Source: Micromonospora parva (GTDB taxonomy: Bacteria; Actinomycetota; Actinomycetes; Mycobacteriales; Micromonosporaceae). From it: a stretch of DNA of 64,000 bases. The notes beneath the pieces were generated by a model. The model was not told the origin of the DNA, did not search any database, and saw nothing but the letters and a program-made list of their open reading frames with translations. A program made the position numbers and the translations under genes. Shown here one piece after another: positions 30,901 through 38,047 of this stretch. The stretch covers positions 1-64,000 of the forward strand of contig NZ_JNZS01000022.1 in the NCBI RefSeq assembly GCF_000718515.1. The letters are read 5' to 3'. Numbering within the stretch: position 1 is the first letter of the stretch; every line of letters starts with the position of its first letter.

Positions 30901-33273
30901 GTCAACGCCCCGAACAACAGCGTCGCGAACGTGTACGTGCAGGACGTCAAGGTCAACGGCAAGAAGCAGCGCGGCCTCTCCCTGGACGTGTCCGCGTTCG
31001 CCAAGGGCGGCACCATCGACTTCCAGATGGGCCCCAAGCCGTCGTCGTGGGGCAGCGGCAAGAACGACGCGCCGCCATCGCTGACCAAGGGTGGCGAGGC
31101 GCCGAAGCCGTTGCAGGACGTCACCGGCCCCGGTCTCGGCACCGCGACCGCCACCGGCGGTCAGGACGCGTCGAAGCTCTTCGACGACTCGTCCACCTCG
31201 CAGCTGACCTTCACCTCGGCGACCCCCCAGATCACCTGGGCGTTCCGCGGTGGCAGGCAGAAGCCGACGTCCTACACGGTCACCTCCGGGGCCGGCGCGG
31301 GCGACCCGGCGGACTGGCGCCTGCAGGGCTCCAACGACGGCCTCACCTGGACCACTGTGGACTCCCGCACGGACCAGGTGTTCCCGTGGCGCAACCAGAC
31401 CCGCCCGTACTCGATCGACAAGCCGGGACGGTTCGCGCAGTTCCGCCTCGCCGTGACGAAGACCGTCGGTGCCGCGCAGACCAACCTCGCCGAGGTGGAG
31501 CTGCTCGCCGGGGGTGACCTCGACCTCGCGGGCGGCGACATCACCGTCACGGCCACCCAGGGCGTGCACGCGACCGCCGGCGTGCCCGTCTCGGTGCCGC
31601 TGGCCACCGTCACCGGCGGTGACGCCAACGGCTACCAGGCCACCATCGACTGGGGTGACGGCACGCCGGCCACCGCCGGCACCGTGACGGTGAACTCGCG
31701 GGCCGTCTACCGCATCGATGGGTCGCACACCTACAGCACGCCGGGCTACCACCAGGCGAACGTCACGGTGACCGACGGCGAGAGCCAGAGCTCCGCGACG
31801 GTCGGCGTCGAGGTGGCGTACGCCCCGCCCTCCGGTCTCACCGCCGCGTTCGACAACCTCTGCATCGGTGACGAAGGGGTCCTCGCGGCGGACTGCGACG
31901 CCAAGTCGTGGGCGTACTCGCGGGCCGCCCTGGTGGCCGGCGGTGTGACCCAGGGCCAGCCGCAGCAGGTCCCCGGAACCGCGCTGCGGTTCACAGTGCC
32001 GGTGATCCCGGCCGGGCGGCCGGACAACGCCACCGGTAACGGGGCGACTGTCGTGCTCGACCTTCCGCAGGACGCGAAGAGCATCTCGTTCATCGGCGCC
32101 GGCACGCAGGGCAACCAGAGCACCACCGGCACGGCGACGTTCAGCGACGGCAGCACGGCCAGCGTTCCGATCCAGTTCAGCGACTGGACGCTGGGCGGCA
32201 ACGCCAACGGCACCCCGTCCTACGGCAACGTCATCGTCGCCCGGACGGCGTACCGCCTGCAGGGCACCAGCCGGGACGGCGCCCAGCCGTTCCTGTTCGC
32301 CACCGCGCCGTACCAGATTCCGGCGGGCAAGACGTTGGTGTCGGTGACCCTGCCGACGCAGACCGGCGACCCTCGCTCGGCGGGTCGGATCCACGTGTTC
32401 GCCGTGGCCAACGACGGCACGCCCGCCCCGGCGCTGGCGACCGTCGCCGGGAAGGACCAGACGGCGAGCGCCGGTCAGGCCCTCGCGGCGAACCTCGGCA
32501 CGGTGACCGGCGGTGTTCCCGGTACGACGGGCTACCGGGCTCGCGTCCAGTGGGGTGACGGCACCGTTCCGCAGGACGTGACGATCGGCGCGTCCGGCGC
32601 GATGAGCGGCACGCACACCTACGCCCGGGAGGGCACCTACACGGTGCGCGTCACCGCGTGGGACACCCTGTCGAGCAGCACCGGGTCCTTCACTGTGACA
32701 GTGGCCCGGGGCGGGTCGCAGCCGGCGATCGCGCTCTCCGCGTCCGGCACCGTGAGCACCGGTGGCGCGATCACCGTCGAGGGCAGCGGCTTCGCCGCCG
32801 GCGAGCAGGTGATCGTCAGTGTCGGCACCGACCCGGGTCGGACCACGAAGGTCGCGGCCTCCGCGACCGGAAAGGTTCGCGCCTCGGTGCCGACCTCCGG
32901 TGACGCCGAGCCCGGCCGGTACGCCGTCACCGCGACGGGCGCGTCCTCGCGTACGCCGGCCACGGCCACCGTCCAGGTGACCGAGCGGGCGCAGGCGCGG
33001 ACCTACCGGCCGAGGGTGGCGCTCCTGACCACCTCCGGGCCGCGCGGCACGTCGATCATGGTCGACGGTTCCGGGTTCGCTCCGAACGAGACGGTCACCA
33101 TCACCCTCGGCGACGGGCTCGCGGTCAGCACCGTGCGCGCGAACGGTGACGGCGTCATCTCCGGCGCGACGGTCAGCGTCGCGGGTGCGGCGAAGGCGGG
33201 CGCGACCAGCGTCACGCTGAACGGCGCCACGTCGGCGACGAAGGTGTCCCGACCGTTCACCGTCACCGGCTAG
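27934..33273 (+). CDS. Giant multidomain GH92 (alpha-1,2-mannosidase) exoenzyme
   Basis: 1779 residues from the first usable start, GTG 27934. Order: F5/8C-like discoidin domain (to about residue 130), GH92 N-terminal and catalytic domains (about 140-1030; GFWDTYRTVWPAYSLLYPD, EMSSWYVLSSLGIYPLQAGS), second F5/8C (about 1050-1190), PKD-like (DWGDGTP, about 1195-1290), a jelly-roll-like unit, a second PKD (QWGDGTVP) and two Ig/IPT-like repeats (GSGFAAGEQV, GSGFAPNETV). No LPxTG. GH92 enzymes are Ca-dependent exo-mannosidases for fungal or N-glycan mannan. Homology continues in frame to 27700 without a start; the natural start is probably ATG 27662, one base out of frame at the C6 run 27695-27700. 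Confidence 0.9.
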   Translation: MTASDEHLPREIAANLTDEEPSTKWLTFAKTGWVTYQLAKPTTVVRYSLTAANDAPGRDPRDFVIQGSNDGSTWTDLDKRTGEKFRGRFATNKYSFTNTTAYGFYRLNVTANSGDTLVQLGDWNISDGSDVRPPTTPMVSVVSAGPYDGYTTKPDAGFTGLAALRYAGGALAGGRSYGTNKLFDVNIPVGPKTRLSYKIFPEFTDGDGQYPSTYAALDLHFTDGSYLSGRSPVDQHGNLLTGPGQAASKALFADQWNLVQTDLGTIARGKTIDRILLAYDHPKATGETRFQGWLDDVEVEANPASIDGSKLTNYVDTRRGTNSTSGFSRGNNLPITAVPNGFNFFTPVTDADSDSWEYEYHRINNAANLPMLQGLAISHEPSPWMGDRNQMSVMPVAGDRSLTGDPASRALAFSHDDETAQPDLYRVKLENGLIAEVSPTDHAGIMRFTFPAGQATGSLVFHNGTFTIGTDGTFTGWVDNASGLSAGQTRMFVSGAFDRAPTASAATSATFDVTRSREVTMRLATSFLSVDQARRNLDLEVTGKSFDQIHAAATAAWKDRLGRVEVRGATEAQLVSMYSNLYRLNLYPNSQSENTGTAAAPRWQYASPVSAPTGTSTATHTGAKIVDGQIYVNNGFWDTYRTVWPAYSLLYPDIAAKISDGFVQHYRDGGWIARWSSPGYSDLMTGTSANVALAQAYLTGVKLPDPLAAYDAAVKDATVASGRPEVGRKGIENSLFLGYTPTSTAESVSWALEGYINDFGIGNMGAALAKDPATPKSERTRLKEESRYFLERARNYVHLFDSKTKLFQGRNAAGTFRADDPLDWGGVYTETNGWNFAFTAQQDGQGLVNLLGGQKALRDKLDTYFSTPENADRPGGYGGIIHEMVEARAVRMGQLGMSNQPSHHIPYMYNFAGAPSKTQEAVREILRRLYVGSEIGQGYLGDEDNGEMSSWYVLSSLGIYPLQAGSSEWTIGSPQFTRMTVHRSTGDIVVNAPNNSVANVYVQDVKVNGKKQRGLSLDVSAFAKGGTIDFQMGPKPSSWGSGKNDAPPSLTKGGEAPKPLQDVTGPGLGTATATGGQDASKLFDDSSTSQLTFTSATPQITWAFRGGRQKPTSYTVTSGAGAGDPADWRLQGSNDGLTWTTVDSRTDQVFPWRNQTRPYSIDKPGRFAQFRLAVTKTVGAAQTNLAEVELLAGGDLDLAGGDITVTATQGVHATAGVPVSVPLATVTGGDANGYQATIDWGDGTPATAGTVTVNSRAVYRIDGSHTYSTPGYHQANVTVTDGESQSSATVGVEVAYAPPSGLTAAFDNLCIGDEGVLAADCDAKSWAYSRAALVAGGVTQGQPQQVPGTALRFTVPVIPAGRPDNATGNGATVVLDLPQDAKSISFIGAGTQGNQSTTGTATFSDGSTASVPIQFSDWTLGGNANGTPSYGNVIVARTAYRLQGTSRDGAQPFLFATAPYQIPAGKTLVSVTLPTQTGDPRSAGRIHVFAVANDGTPAPALATVAGKDQTASAGQALAANLGTVTGGVPGTTGYRARVQWGDGTVPQDVTIGASGAMSGTHTYAREGTYTVRVTAWDTLSSSTGSFTVTVARGGSQPAIALSASGTVSTGGAITVEGSGFAAGEQVIVSVGTDPGRTTKVAASATGKVRASVPTSGDAEPGRYAVTATGASSRTPATATVQVTERAQARTYRPRVALLTTSGPRGTSIMVDGSGFAPNETVTITLGDGLAVSTVRANGDGVISGATVSVAGAAKAGATSVTLNGATSATKVSRPFTVTG

Positions 33274-33299
33274 CACCGAGCCGGAGACAGCGCAGCAAA

Positions 33300-33331
33300 G
33301 TGGGGCGGGCCGTGATCACGGCCCGCCCCAC
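33300..33331 (+). terminator. Perfect 32-bp palindrome, terminator of the GH92 gene
   Basis: Bases 33300-33331 are a perfect inverted repeat centred on TGATCA, 27 nt after the GH92 stop. As RNA it forms a very stable stem; as DNA it would be a cruciform-capable palindrome. Confidence 0.75.
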
Positions 33332-33353
33332 CCCACTGTCAGCGTCGTCTGTC

Positions 33354-33735
33354 ATGGTCGATCACGCGCTGCTCGTCTCGGGGCGCGACGCCGATGTCTT
33401 CGCGCTCGACGAGTCGCGGGTGCTGCGCCGCTACCGCCGGGGCGGGGAGACCGCCCCGGAGGCGGAGGTGATGGCGTACGTCGCGACGGCGGGTTACCCG
33501 GTGCCCTTGGCTGGCAGGTGCTGCTCTCCACGGTGCTCACCGGCGCGGGCATCGGTCTGGCGTTCGCCGCGATGTCCAACGCTTCTGGGTGTGCGCGGGC
33601 GTCGCCGTCCTGGCCGTCTTCGCGGCACTCGCTCTGCCGTCGGCGCGTCGCCGCCACGAACAAGCCGTCGCCGCCGGTGTCGACGACCTTCCGCCCGAGC
33701 CGGTCGAACTGCACCTGCTGCGCCGGCACCACTGA
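33354..33735 (+). pseudogene. Decayed remnants: phosphotransferase 5' end joined to MFS-transporter 3' fragments
   Basis: From ATG 33354 the frame encodes MVDHALLVSGRDADVFALDE and on to AYVATAGYPVP, the start of an APH-type phosphotransferase that stops abruptly near 33505. The next bases encode WQVLLSTVLTGAGIGLAFAAMSN, an MFS segment, which is followed in a shifted frame by WVCAGVAVLAVFAALALPSA to a TGA at 33735, the end of an MFS protein. Most of both genes is missing, so this is a deletion scar. Nothing else is seen in 33274-33803 apart from the palindromic terminator. Confidence 0.7.
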
Positions 33736-33803
33736 ACAGTCGACTGACCTCCGCAGGCCGTGTCCACCTTCTGGTGGGCGCGGCCCGCGCGGTTGCCGTC
33801 GGC

Positions 33804-34391
33804 TCACGCTGCCGGCGCGGCCAGTCGGAGTTGCCAGCGGGTGCCCTGGCTGGTGAGCCGGACGATCGCCAGCGGCTCCACGTCCACCTGCCGGTACGCC
33901 GCCGTCGGCAGGCCGAGGGCGTGCACCACCGCGACCCGGATCACCAGCGGGTGGGTGACGGCGACGATGCGTCGACCGACGTCGCGCTGCCCGTCCAGCC
34001 AACGACCGACCCGGTCCCGCACCGCCGTGACGGACTCGCCGCCGTGCGGCGCGCTGTCCGGTGTGGACAGCCAGTCGCGCAGCGCCCGCTGTCGCGTGCC
34101 GGCGATCTCCTCGAGCGAACGGCCGGACCAGTCGCCGTAGTCACAGTCGGCCAACGCCGCCTCGATCGTCGGCAGCAGACCGAGGGCGTCGGCGGTCTGC
34201 CGGGCCGCCGCCGCCGGGCTGGACAGGCAGGTGTCGGTCACGCCGAGGTGCCCACGCCGCTCCGGGCCGACCTGGGCGAGAGCGGCCCGCAGGCCGCCCT
34301 CGTCCAGGCCGTCGTCGGCGCCGCCGAAGCGGGCGCGGCGCAGCGCGGCGGTGTGACCGTGGGCGACCAGCCGAAGGCTGGTCGCCCTCAC
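33804..34391 (-). CDS. Histidine phosphatase superfamily protein in the cobalt operon
   Basis: 195 residues from GTG 34389-34391, overlapping the cbtA stop (GTGA). The phosphoglycerate-mutase-like fold is visible: LRLVAHGHTAALRRARFGG, ALADCDYGDWSGRSLEEI, SAPHGGES and IVAVTHPLVIRVAVVHALG. The catalytic His is kept but the family RHG motif is AHG, so the first phosphate-binding arginine is absent. Position third in a B12-riboswitch operon suggests a cobalamin-related job, such as a CobC-like alpha-ribazole phosphatase; the motif change argues for caution. Longer in-frame starts lie inside cbtA. Confidence 0.82.
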   Translation of the reverse strand: MRATSLRLVAHGHTAALRRARFGGADDGLDEGGLRAALAQVGPERRGHLGVTDTCLSSPAAAARQTADALGLLPTIEAALADCDYGDWSGRSLEEIAGTRQRALRDWLSTPDSAPHGGESVTAVRDRVGRWLDGQRDVGRRIVAVTHPLVIRVAVVHALGLPTAAYRQVDVEPLAIVRLTSQGTRWQLRLAAPAA

Positions 34392-35158
34392 GTGCCCGGC
34401 AGCGCGGTGGCGGCCCGGCGACGCCGCTCGTGGTGCATCAGGGCCGCGAAGAGCAGGCCGATGCCGGTCCAGAGCACGACCTGGGTGCCGAGCGAGGCCA
34501 ACCGGAAGTTCCACAGCAGGGTCGCGGGGAAGGTCGACGGAACCTCCTCGAAGGACGGCATCACCACGTATGCCACTGCCGTGACCAGCAGGAATCCACC
34601 CACTGCCGCAGCGGCGCGCAGCCACGGCGGGGCCTGCGCGCCGACCGACCGGTAGCCCAGCGAGCCGGCCCACACGGCCACCAGGCCGAGCACCACCATC
34701 AACAGGTAGGTGACGGTCCGTTGGTTGATGGTGGCCGGGTCGCCGACCGCCGGCGGGTTCGCCGGGTACTTGAGGAACGGCACGATCACCACACCGAGCA
34801 GCGCCGCGCCGGCCAGCAGCAGACCCGACCGCCCGTCGTCCTCGGCGCGCCGCCGACGGGACAGCAGAACGTACGCCGTGGCCAGCAGGCCACCCATCGC
34901 GGCCCCGAACAGGCCGGTGGCCAGGAACAGACCGCCGCGCTGACCCGTCCGGCTGACCAGGGCGTCCCCGTGATCGTGGGCACCCGTCGCGGGCTCGGCG
35001 TGCGTCGCGGCCTCCTCGATCGCGATGGCCGCCTCGACGTGTGGCTCGCCGGCCACGTACGCGAACCCCCCGGCGAGCAGGCCGGCGATCAGACCGGCGA
35101 ACAGCCCGCGGACGAGGACGGCGAGGAACGGGGGAGTGGTGGTGGGGGTCAGTGGCAC
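34388..35158 (-). CDS. cbtA: CbtA family cobalt transporter subunit
   Basis: 256 residues from GTG 35156-35158 (VPLTPTTTPP), overlapping the cbtB end by 10 bp. Five to six membrane segments: FLAVLVRGLFAGLIAGLLAGGFAYVAGEP, GLFLATGLFGAAMGGLLATAYVLL, GLLLAGAALLGVVIVPFLKYPANPPAVGDPATINQRTV, TYLLMVVLGLVAVWAG and two more. The PFLKYPANPP and T-I-N-Q-R-T loop is diagnostic of CbtA. A His/Glu-rich loop (AATHAEPATGAHDHGD) may bind metal. Predicted partner of CbtB in cobalt uptake for B12 synthesis. Confidence 0.92.
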   Translation of the reverse strand: MPLTPTTTPPFLAVLVRGLFAGLIAGLLAGGFAYVAGEPHVEAAIAIEEAATHAEPATGAHDHGDALVSRTGQRGGLFLATGLFGAAMGGLLATAYVLLSRRRRAEDDGRSGLLLAGAALLGVVIVPFLKYPANPPAVGDPATINQRTVTYLLMVVLGLVAVWAGSLGYRSVGAQAPPWLRAAAAVGGFLLVTAVAYVVMPSFEEVPSTFPATLLWNFRLASLGTQVVLWTGIGLLFAALMHHERRRRAATALPGT

Positions 35159-35352
35159 GGGACGCCCAGCAGGTGCCGGCCGTCGTGCATCAGCTCGTGC
35201 AGGTACGTCCCGCTGCGCGACACCGCTCCCTGGTCGAAGGCGACGAGGTAGGTCAGCAGGGCGAGCACGACAACGGTTGCCAGGGCCGTCCACAGCAGAC
35301 GGGTACTGCCGGCGGGGTGCACCACCGGCTGGCTGGACGCGGAGCTGGACAT
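35149..35352 (-). CDS. cbtB: CbtB family cobalt transporter subunit
   Basis: 67 residues from ATG 35350-35352. One transmembrane helix (LLWTALATVVVLALLTYLVAFDQGA) and a C-terminal histidine cluster YLHELMHDGRHLLGVPCH, the putative metal-binding motif of CbtB. GGGGAGG lies about 11 bases upstream of the ATG. First gene of the riboswitch-controlled cobalt operon. The longer frame upstream reads through the riboswitch and is discarded. Confidence 0.92.
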   Translation of the reverse strand: MSSSASSQPVVHPAGSTRLLWTALATVVVLALLTYLVAFDQGAVSRSGTYLHELMHDGRHLLGVPCH

Positions 35353-35394
35353 GAATACACGAACCTCCCCGGGGATGACGCGTCCCCATCGCAA

Positions 35395-35520
35395 GGCTGC
35401 GGACGACCGAGCGTCCTGGCTCGCGGCCCCCGTCGGGGAACCGCTCACAGTGGCGCGACCGCGCCGGATTCACACCGGCTTCCCTCGCGTCGCCGCAGAT
35501 AGTGGCTCGACGGTATCGGT
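35395..35520 (-). promoter_or_regulatory. Cobalamin riboswitch controlling cbtB-cbtA-phosphatase
   Basis: On the minus strand the conserved core reads GGGAAGCCGGTGTGAATCCG, then GCGCGGTCGCGCCACTGTGA, and near the 3' end the B12 box GAGCCAGGACGC, in the expected order and spacing. The platform between the B12 box and cbtB carries nested GGGGA/TCCCC-type stems next to the GGGGAGG ribosome site, suggesting control of translation. Adenosylcobalamin would switch cobalt uptake off. Confidence 0.9.
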
Positions 35521-35682
35521 GCGGCCTCGGACGGTCAACCCGGACCCCGGGCACCGACGACGTCCGCCCACCGTGGTGTCGGTGGGTCCGAGAGGTAGCG
35601 GCGGGCAGCGGGATTCGTCAGACCAAAAGACGACAGTGTCGGGAGCCGGCCGCGCCGCGCGTTCCGCCATCTATGAACAGTC

Positions 35683-35696
35683 TGTTACCGCTAACA
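35683..35696 (+). promoter_or_regulatory. LacI-type operator-like palindrome upstream of the fuconolactonase-like gene
   Basis: TGTTACCGCTAACA: arms TGTTA and TAACA around a central CG, 106 bp upstream of the start. Matches the site at 36714-36727 in 12 of 14 positions, so one regulator probably acts at both. Confidence 0.6.
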
Positions 35697-35801
35697 TGGT
35701 CAACCTGCCAGATCGGTGGTGTCTCCGGGTTGACCCGGTGGGGTTCGATCAGTGGCTGGGGCGGGGTGTGGGGTGGACGTGACGGCGCCGGGACGGGTCC
35801 G

Positions 35802-36680
35802 ATGACGACGGGCGGGCTCGCGCGACAACCCGGCATCGTCGACGCGCACCACCACCTCTGGGTCCGGGCGCGGCACCCGCAGCAGTGGATCGATCCGCAC
35901 ACCATGGCCGCTATCGACGGCGACTTCACGCCGGTCGAACTCGCCCCGGCGGCCCGGGCCGCCGGGGTGACGCAGACCGTGGTCGTGCAGTCCGTCGCCG
36001 TCCGGTCGGAGACTCCCGAGCTGCTCGGCATCGCGGCCGACGACCCCCTCGTCGCCGGGGTCGTCGGCTGGGTCGACCTCACCGCTGCCGACGTCGGTCG
36101 TCGCCTCGACCGGCTACGCCGGGCGCGCGGCGGTGAACGGCTGGTCGGCATCCGCCACCTGGTCCAGTCCGAACCCGACCCGACCTATCTCGACCGTCCC
36201 GAGGTGCGGCGGGGTGTCGCCGCGGTCGGTGCCGCCGGTCTCGCGTTCGACCTCCTGGTGCGTCCGCACCAGCTGCCGGCGGCCACCCGGCTCGTCCGCG
36301 ACCTGCCGCAGGTGCGGTTCGTCCTCGACCACCTCGGCAAGCCCTCGCTCGGGCGGGCCGACCTCGGTGACTGGCGCCGCGACCTGCGGGCGCTGGCGGC
36401 CGAGCCCAACACGACGGCGAAGCTCTCCGGCCTGGTGACCGAGGTGGAGGGTGGTTCCTGGACGGCCGCCGACCTGCGACCCGCCGTCGAGCACGCTCTC
36501 GACGTGTTCGGGCCGGACCGGCTGATGTTCGGCTCGGACTGGCCGGTGTGCCTGCTCGTCACCTCGTACGTCCGCTGGGTCGCGGTCCTCGGCGACCTGT
36601 TGGCCCCGCTGTCCGACGACGAGCGGGCGGCGATCTGGCAGTGGACCGCCTCCCGGGTGTACCGGTTGCCCCCGTCCTGA
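35802..36680 (+). CDS. Amidohydrolase-2 family lactonase, probable L-fuconolactonase
   Basis: 292 residues from ATG 35802. Metal/catalytic blocks: VDAHHHLWVR at the N-terminus (H-x-H), FVLDHLGKP near the middle and MFGSDWPVC toward the end, the pattern of COG3618 lactonases. These hydrolyse sugar-1,5/1,4-lactones such as L-fucono- or L-rhamnonolactone. The neighbours downstream (sugar ABC importer, aldose dehydrogenase, fuconate-type dehydratase) make L-fuconolactone the best guess. Upstream in-frame codons lack a ribosome site. Confidence 0.85.
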   Translation: MTTGGLARQPGIVDAHHHLWVRARHPQQWIDPHTMAAIDGDFTPVELAPAARAAGVTQTVVVQSVAVRSETPELLGIAADDPLVAGVVGWVDLTAADVGRRLDRLRRARGGERLVGIRHLVQSEPDPTYLDRPEVRRGVAAVGAAGLAFDLLVRPHQLPAATRLVRDLPQVRFVLDHLGKPSLGRADLGDWRRDLRALAAEPNTTAKLSGLVTEVEGGSWTAADLRPAVEHALDVFGPDRLMFGSDWPVCLLVTSYVRWVAVLGDLLAPLSDDERAAIWQWTASRVYRLPPS

Positions 36681-36713
36681 GCGGGCAGTGGCCGCCGAGC
36701 TGGCGACATAGTG

Positions 36714-36727
36714 TGTTATCGATAACA
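36714..36727 (+). promoter_or_regulatory. Perfect LacI-type palindrome upstream of the sugar ABC genes
   Basis: TGTTATCGATAACA is a perfect 14-bp palindrome with a central CG. It lies 34 bp after the lactonase stop and 273 bp before the permease start. The rest of 36681-36999 has no gene; it contains AGGTAACG twice (36781-36788 and 36839-36846) and an ACCTTG/CAAGGT inverted repeat around 36810-36842, of unknown meaning. Confidence 0.65.
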
Positions 36728-36999
36728 TGCCAACGGTGGCGGCCGATATCCGGTGGTCTGATGTATGCCTCCGATGGTGCAGGTAACGATGGCAAAACAT
36801 GCCCGCAAGACCTTGGCAACATACGTGAATGCGTGGCAAGGTAACGCCTGATCGTGGGAAACATCCGACCTATCTCTGAGGTCGTGCGGGCGCCTGGCCG
36901 CACTGACAGCTGAGCGGGTTGGTCGCTCACAGGCGTTCGGCTCGTCGGCGGGGTCCTCGTCGGGTGCTGGCGCCACGCTTGGGGAGGTCAGGTCCGACG

Positions 37000-38007
37000 A
37001 TGAGTAGCGTCGAGGCAACCGCCGGCACGCAGCGCGGCGAGCTCAGCGACTGGTTTCGCGAACGCATTTCCCACGCCGTCTCCGAGTTCACCGCCGCCAC
37101 CGCGTTGGTCGTCCTGTTCATCGCCCTGACCTTCGCGAGCCCCTACTTCCTGACTGCTGACAACCTCTTCAACATCGGGGCGCAGACGGCGGTGATCGCC
37201 ATCATCGCCACGGCCCAGACGATGGTCATCATCACGAAGGGCATCGACCTGTCCGTCGGGTCGGTCGCCGCGCTCGCCGGCGTGGTGGGCGCGATGGTCG
37301 TGCGTGACCTCGGCTTCTCGATCTGGGCGGCCACGGCGGTCGCGATCGGCGTCGGCGCGCTGGCCGGGCTGTTGAACGGGCTGCTGGTGACGGTGGCCCG
37401 GATCCCGCCGTTCATCGCGACGTTGGGAACGATGTCCGTGGGCCGCGGCCTCGTCTTCATCATCACCGGAGCGGTCGGCGTCTACGGCCTGCCCCGATCC
37501 TTCCAACTGCTCGGCAACGGGGAGATCCTCGGGATTCCGTTCGCCGTGGTGATCACCATCCTGGTCGCGGTCGGGGTCGCCTTCCTGCTCTCCCAGACCC
37601 GCTTCGGTCAGTACACGTACGCGATGGGCTCCAATCTGGAGGCGGCCCGCCGCTCCGGCATCCGGGTGGGGCGGCAGCTGACCGGGGTGTACGTGCTGGC
37701 GGGTGTGCTGGTCGGGCTGGGCGGCATGATCGCCGCGTCCCGGGTCAACTCCGGCCAGCCCAACTACGGCATCTCGCTGGAGCTCGACGTCATCGCCGCC
37801 GCGGTCATCGGCGGAGCCAGCCTGTTCGGCGGGCAGGGCCGGATCGTCGGGACCATCATCGGCGCGTTCCTCATCGCCCTGGTCCGCAACGGCGCCGTCC
37901 TGCTCGACATCAGCATCCACTACCAGCAGGTGATCGTCGGTCTGATCATCTGGGCCGCCGTCTACTTCGACCAGTACCGCCGCCGGCGGCTGGAATCACG
38001 GGGTTGA
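37000..38007 (+). CDS. Sugar ABC transporter permease (RbsC/FucT-like)
   Basis: 335 residues from ATG 37000. About eight to ten membrane helices; BPD_transp_2 family with the ribose-type signatures TMVIITKGIDLSVGSVAALAG and GGASLFGGQGRIVGTIIGAF. Imports a monosaccharide with the binding protein and ATPase encoded next. It is the sole permease gene, so it should homodimerise, as RbsC does. L-fucose is the inferred substrate from the catabolic genes. Confidence 0.92.
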   Translation: MSSVEATAGTQRGELSDWFRERISHAVSEFTAATALVVLFIALTFASPYFLTADNLFNIGAQTAVIAIIATAQTMVIITKGIDLSVGSVAALAGVVGAMVVRDLGFSIWAATAVAIGVGALAGLLNGLLVTVARIPPFIATLGTMSVGRGLVFIITGAVGVYGLPRSFQLLGNGEILGIPFAVVITILVAVGVAFLLSQTRFGQYTYAMGSNLEAARRSGIRVGRQLTGVYVLAGVLVGLGGMIAASRVNSGQPNYGISLELDVIAAAVIGGASLFGGQGRIVGTIIGAFLIALVRNGAVLLDISIHYQQVIVGLIIWAAVYFDQYRRRRLESRG

Positions 38008-38047
38008 CATGCCATTTCGAGAGTCCGAACGAGGAAGGACACACACC

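Noticed and set aside
29134..33276. 1380-codon open frame antisense to the GH92 gene
   Set aside because: Arises from high-GC codon bias; composition is Arg/Gly/Ala-rich with no domain, while the sense strand has clear domains.
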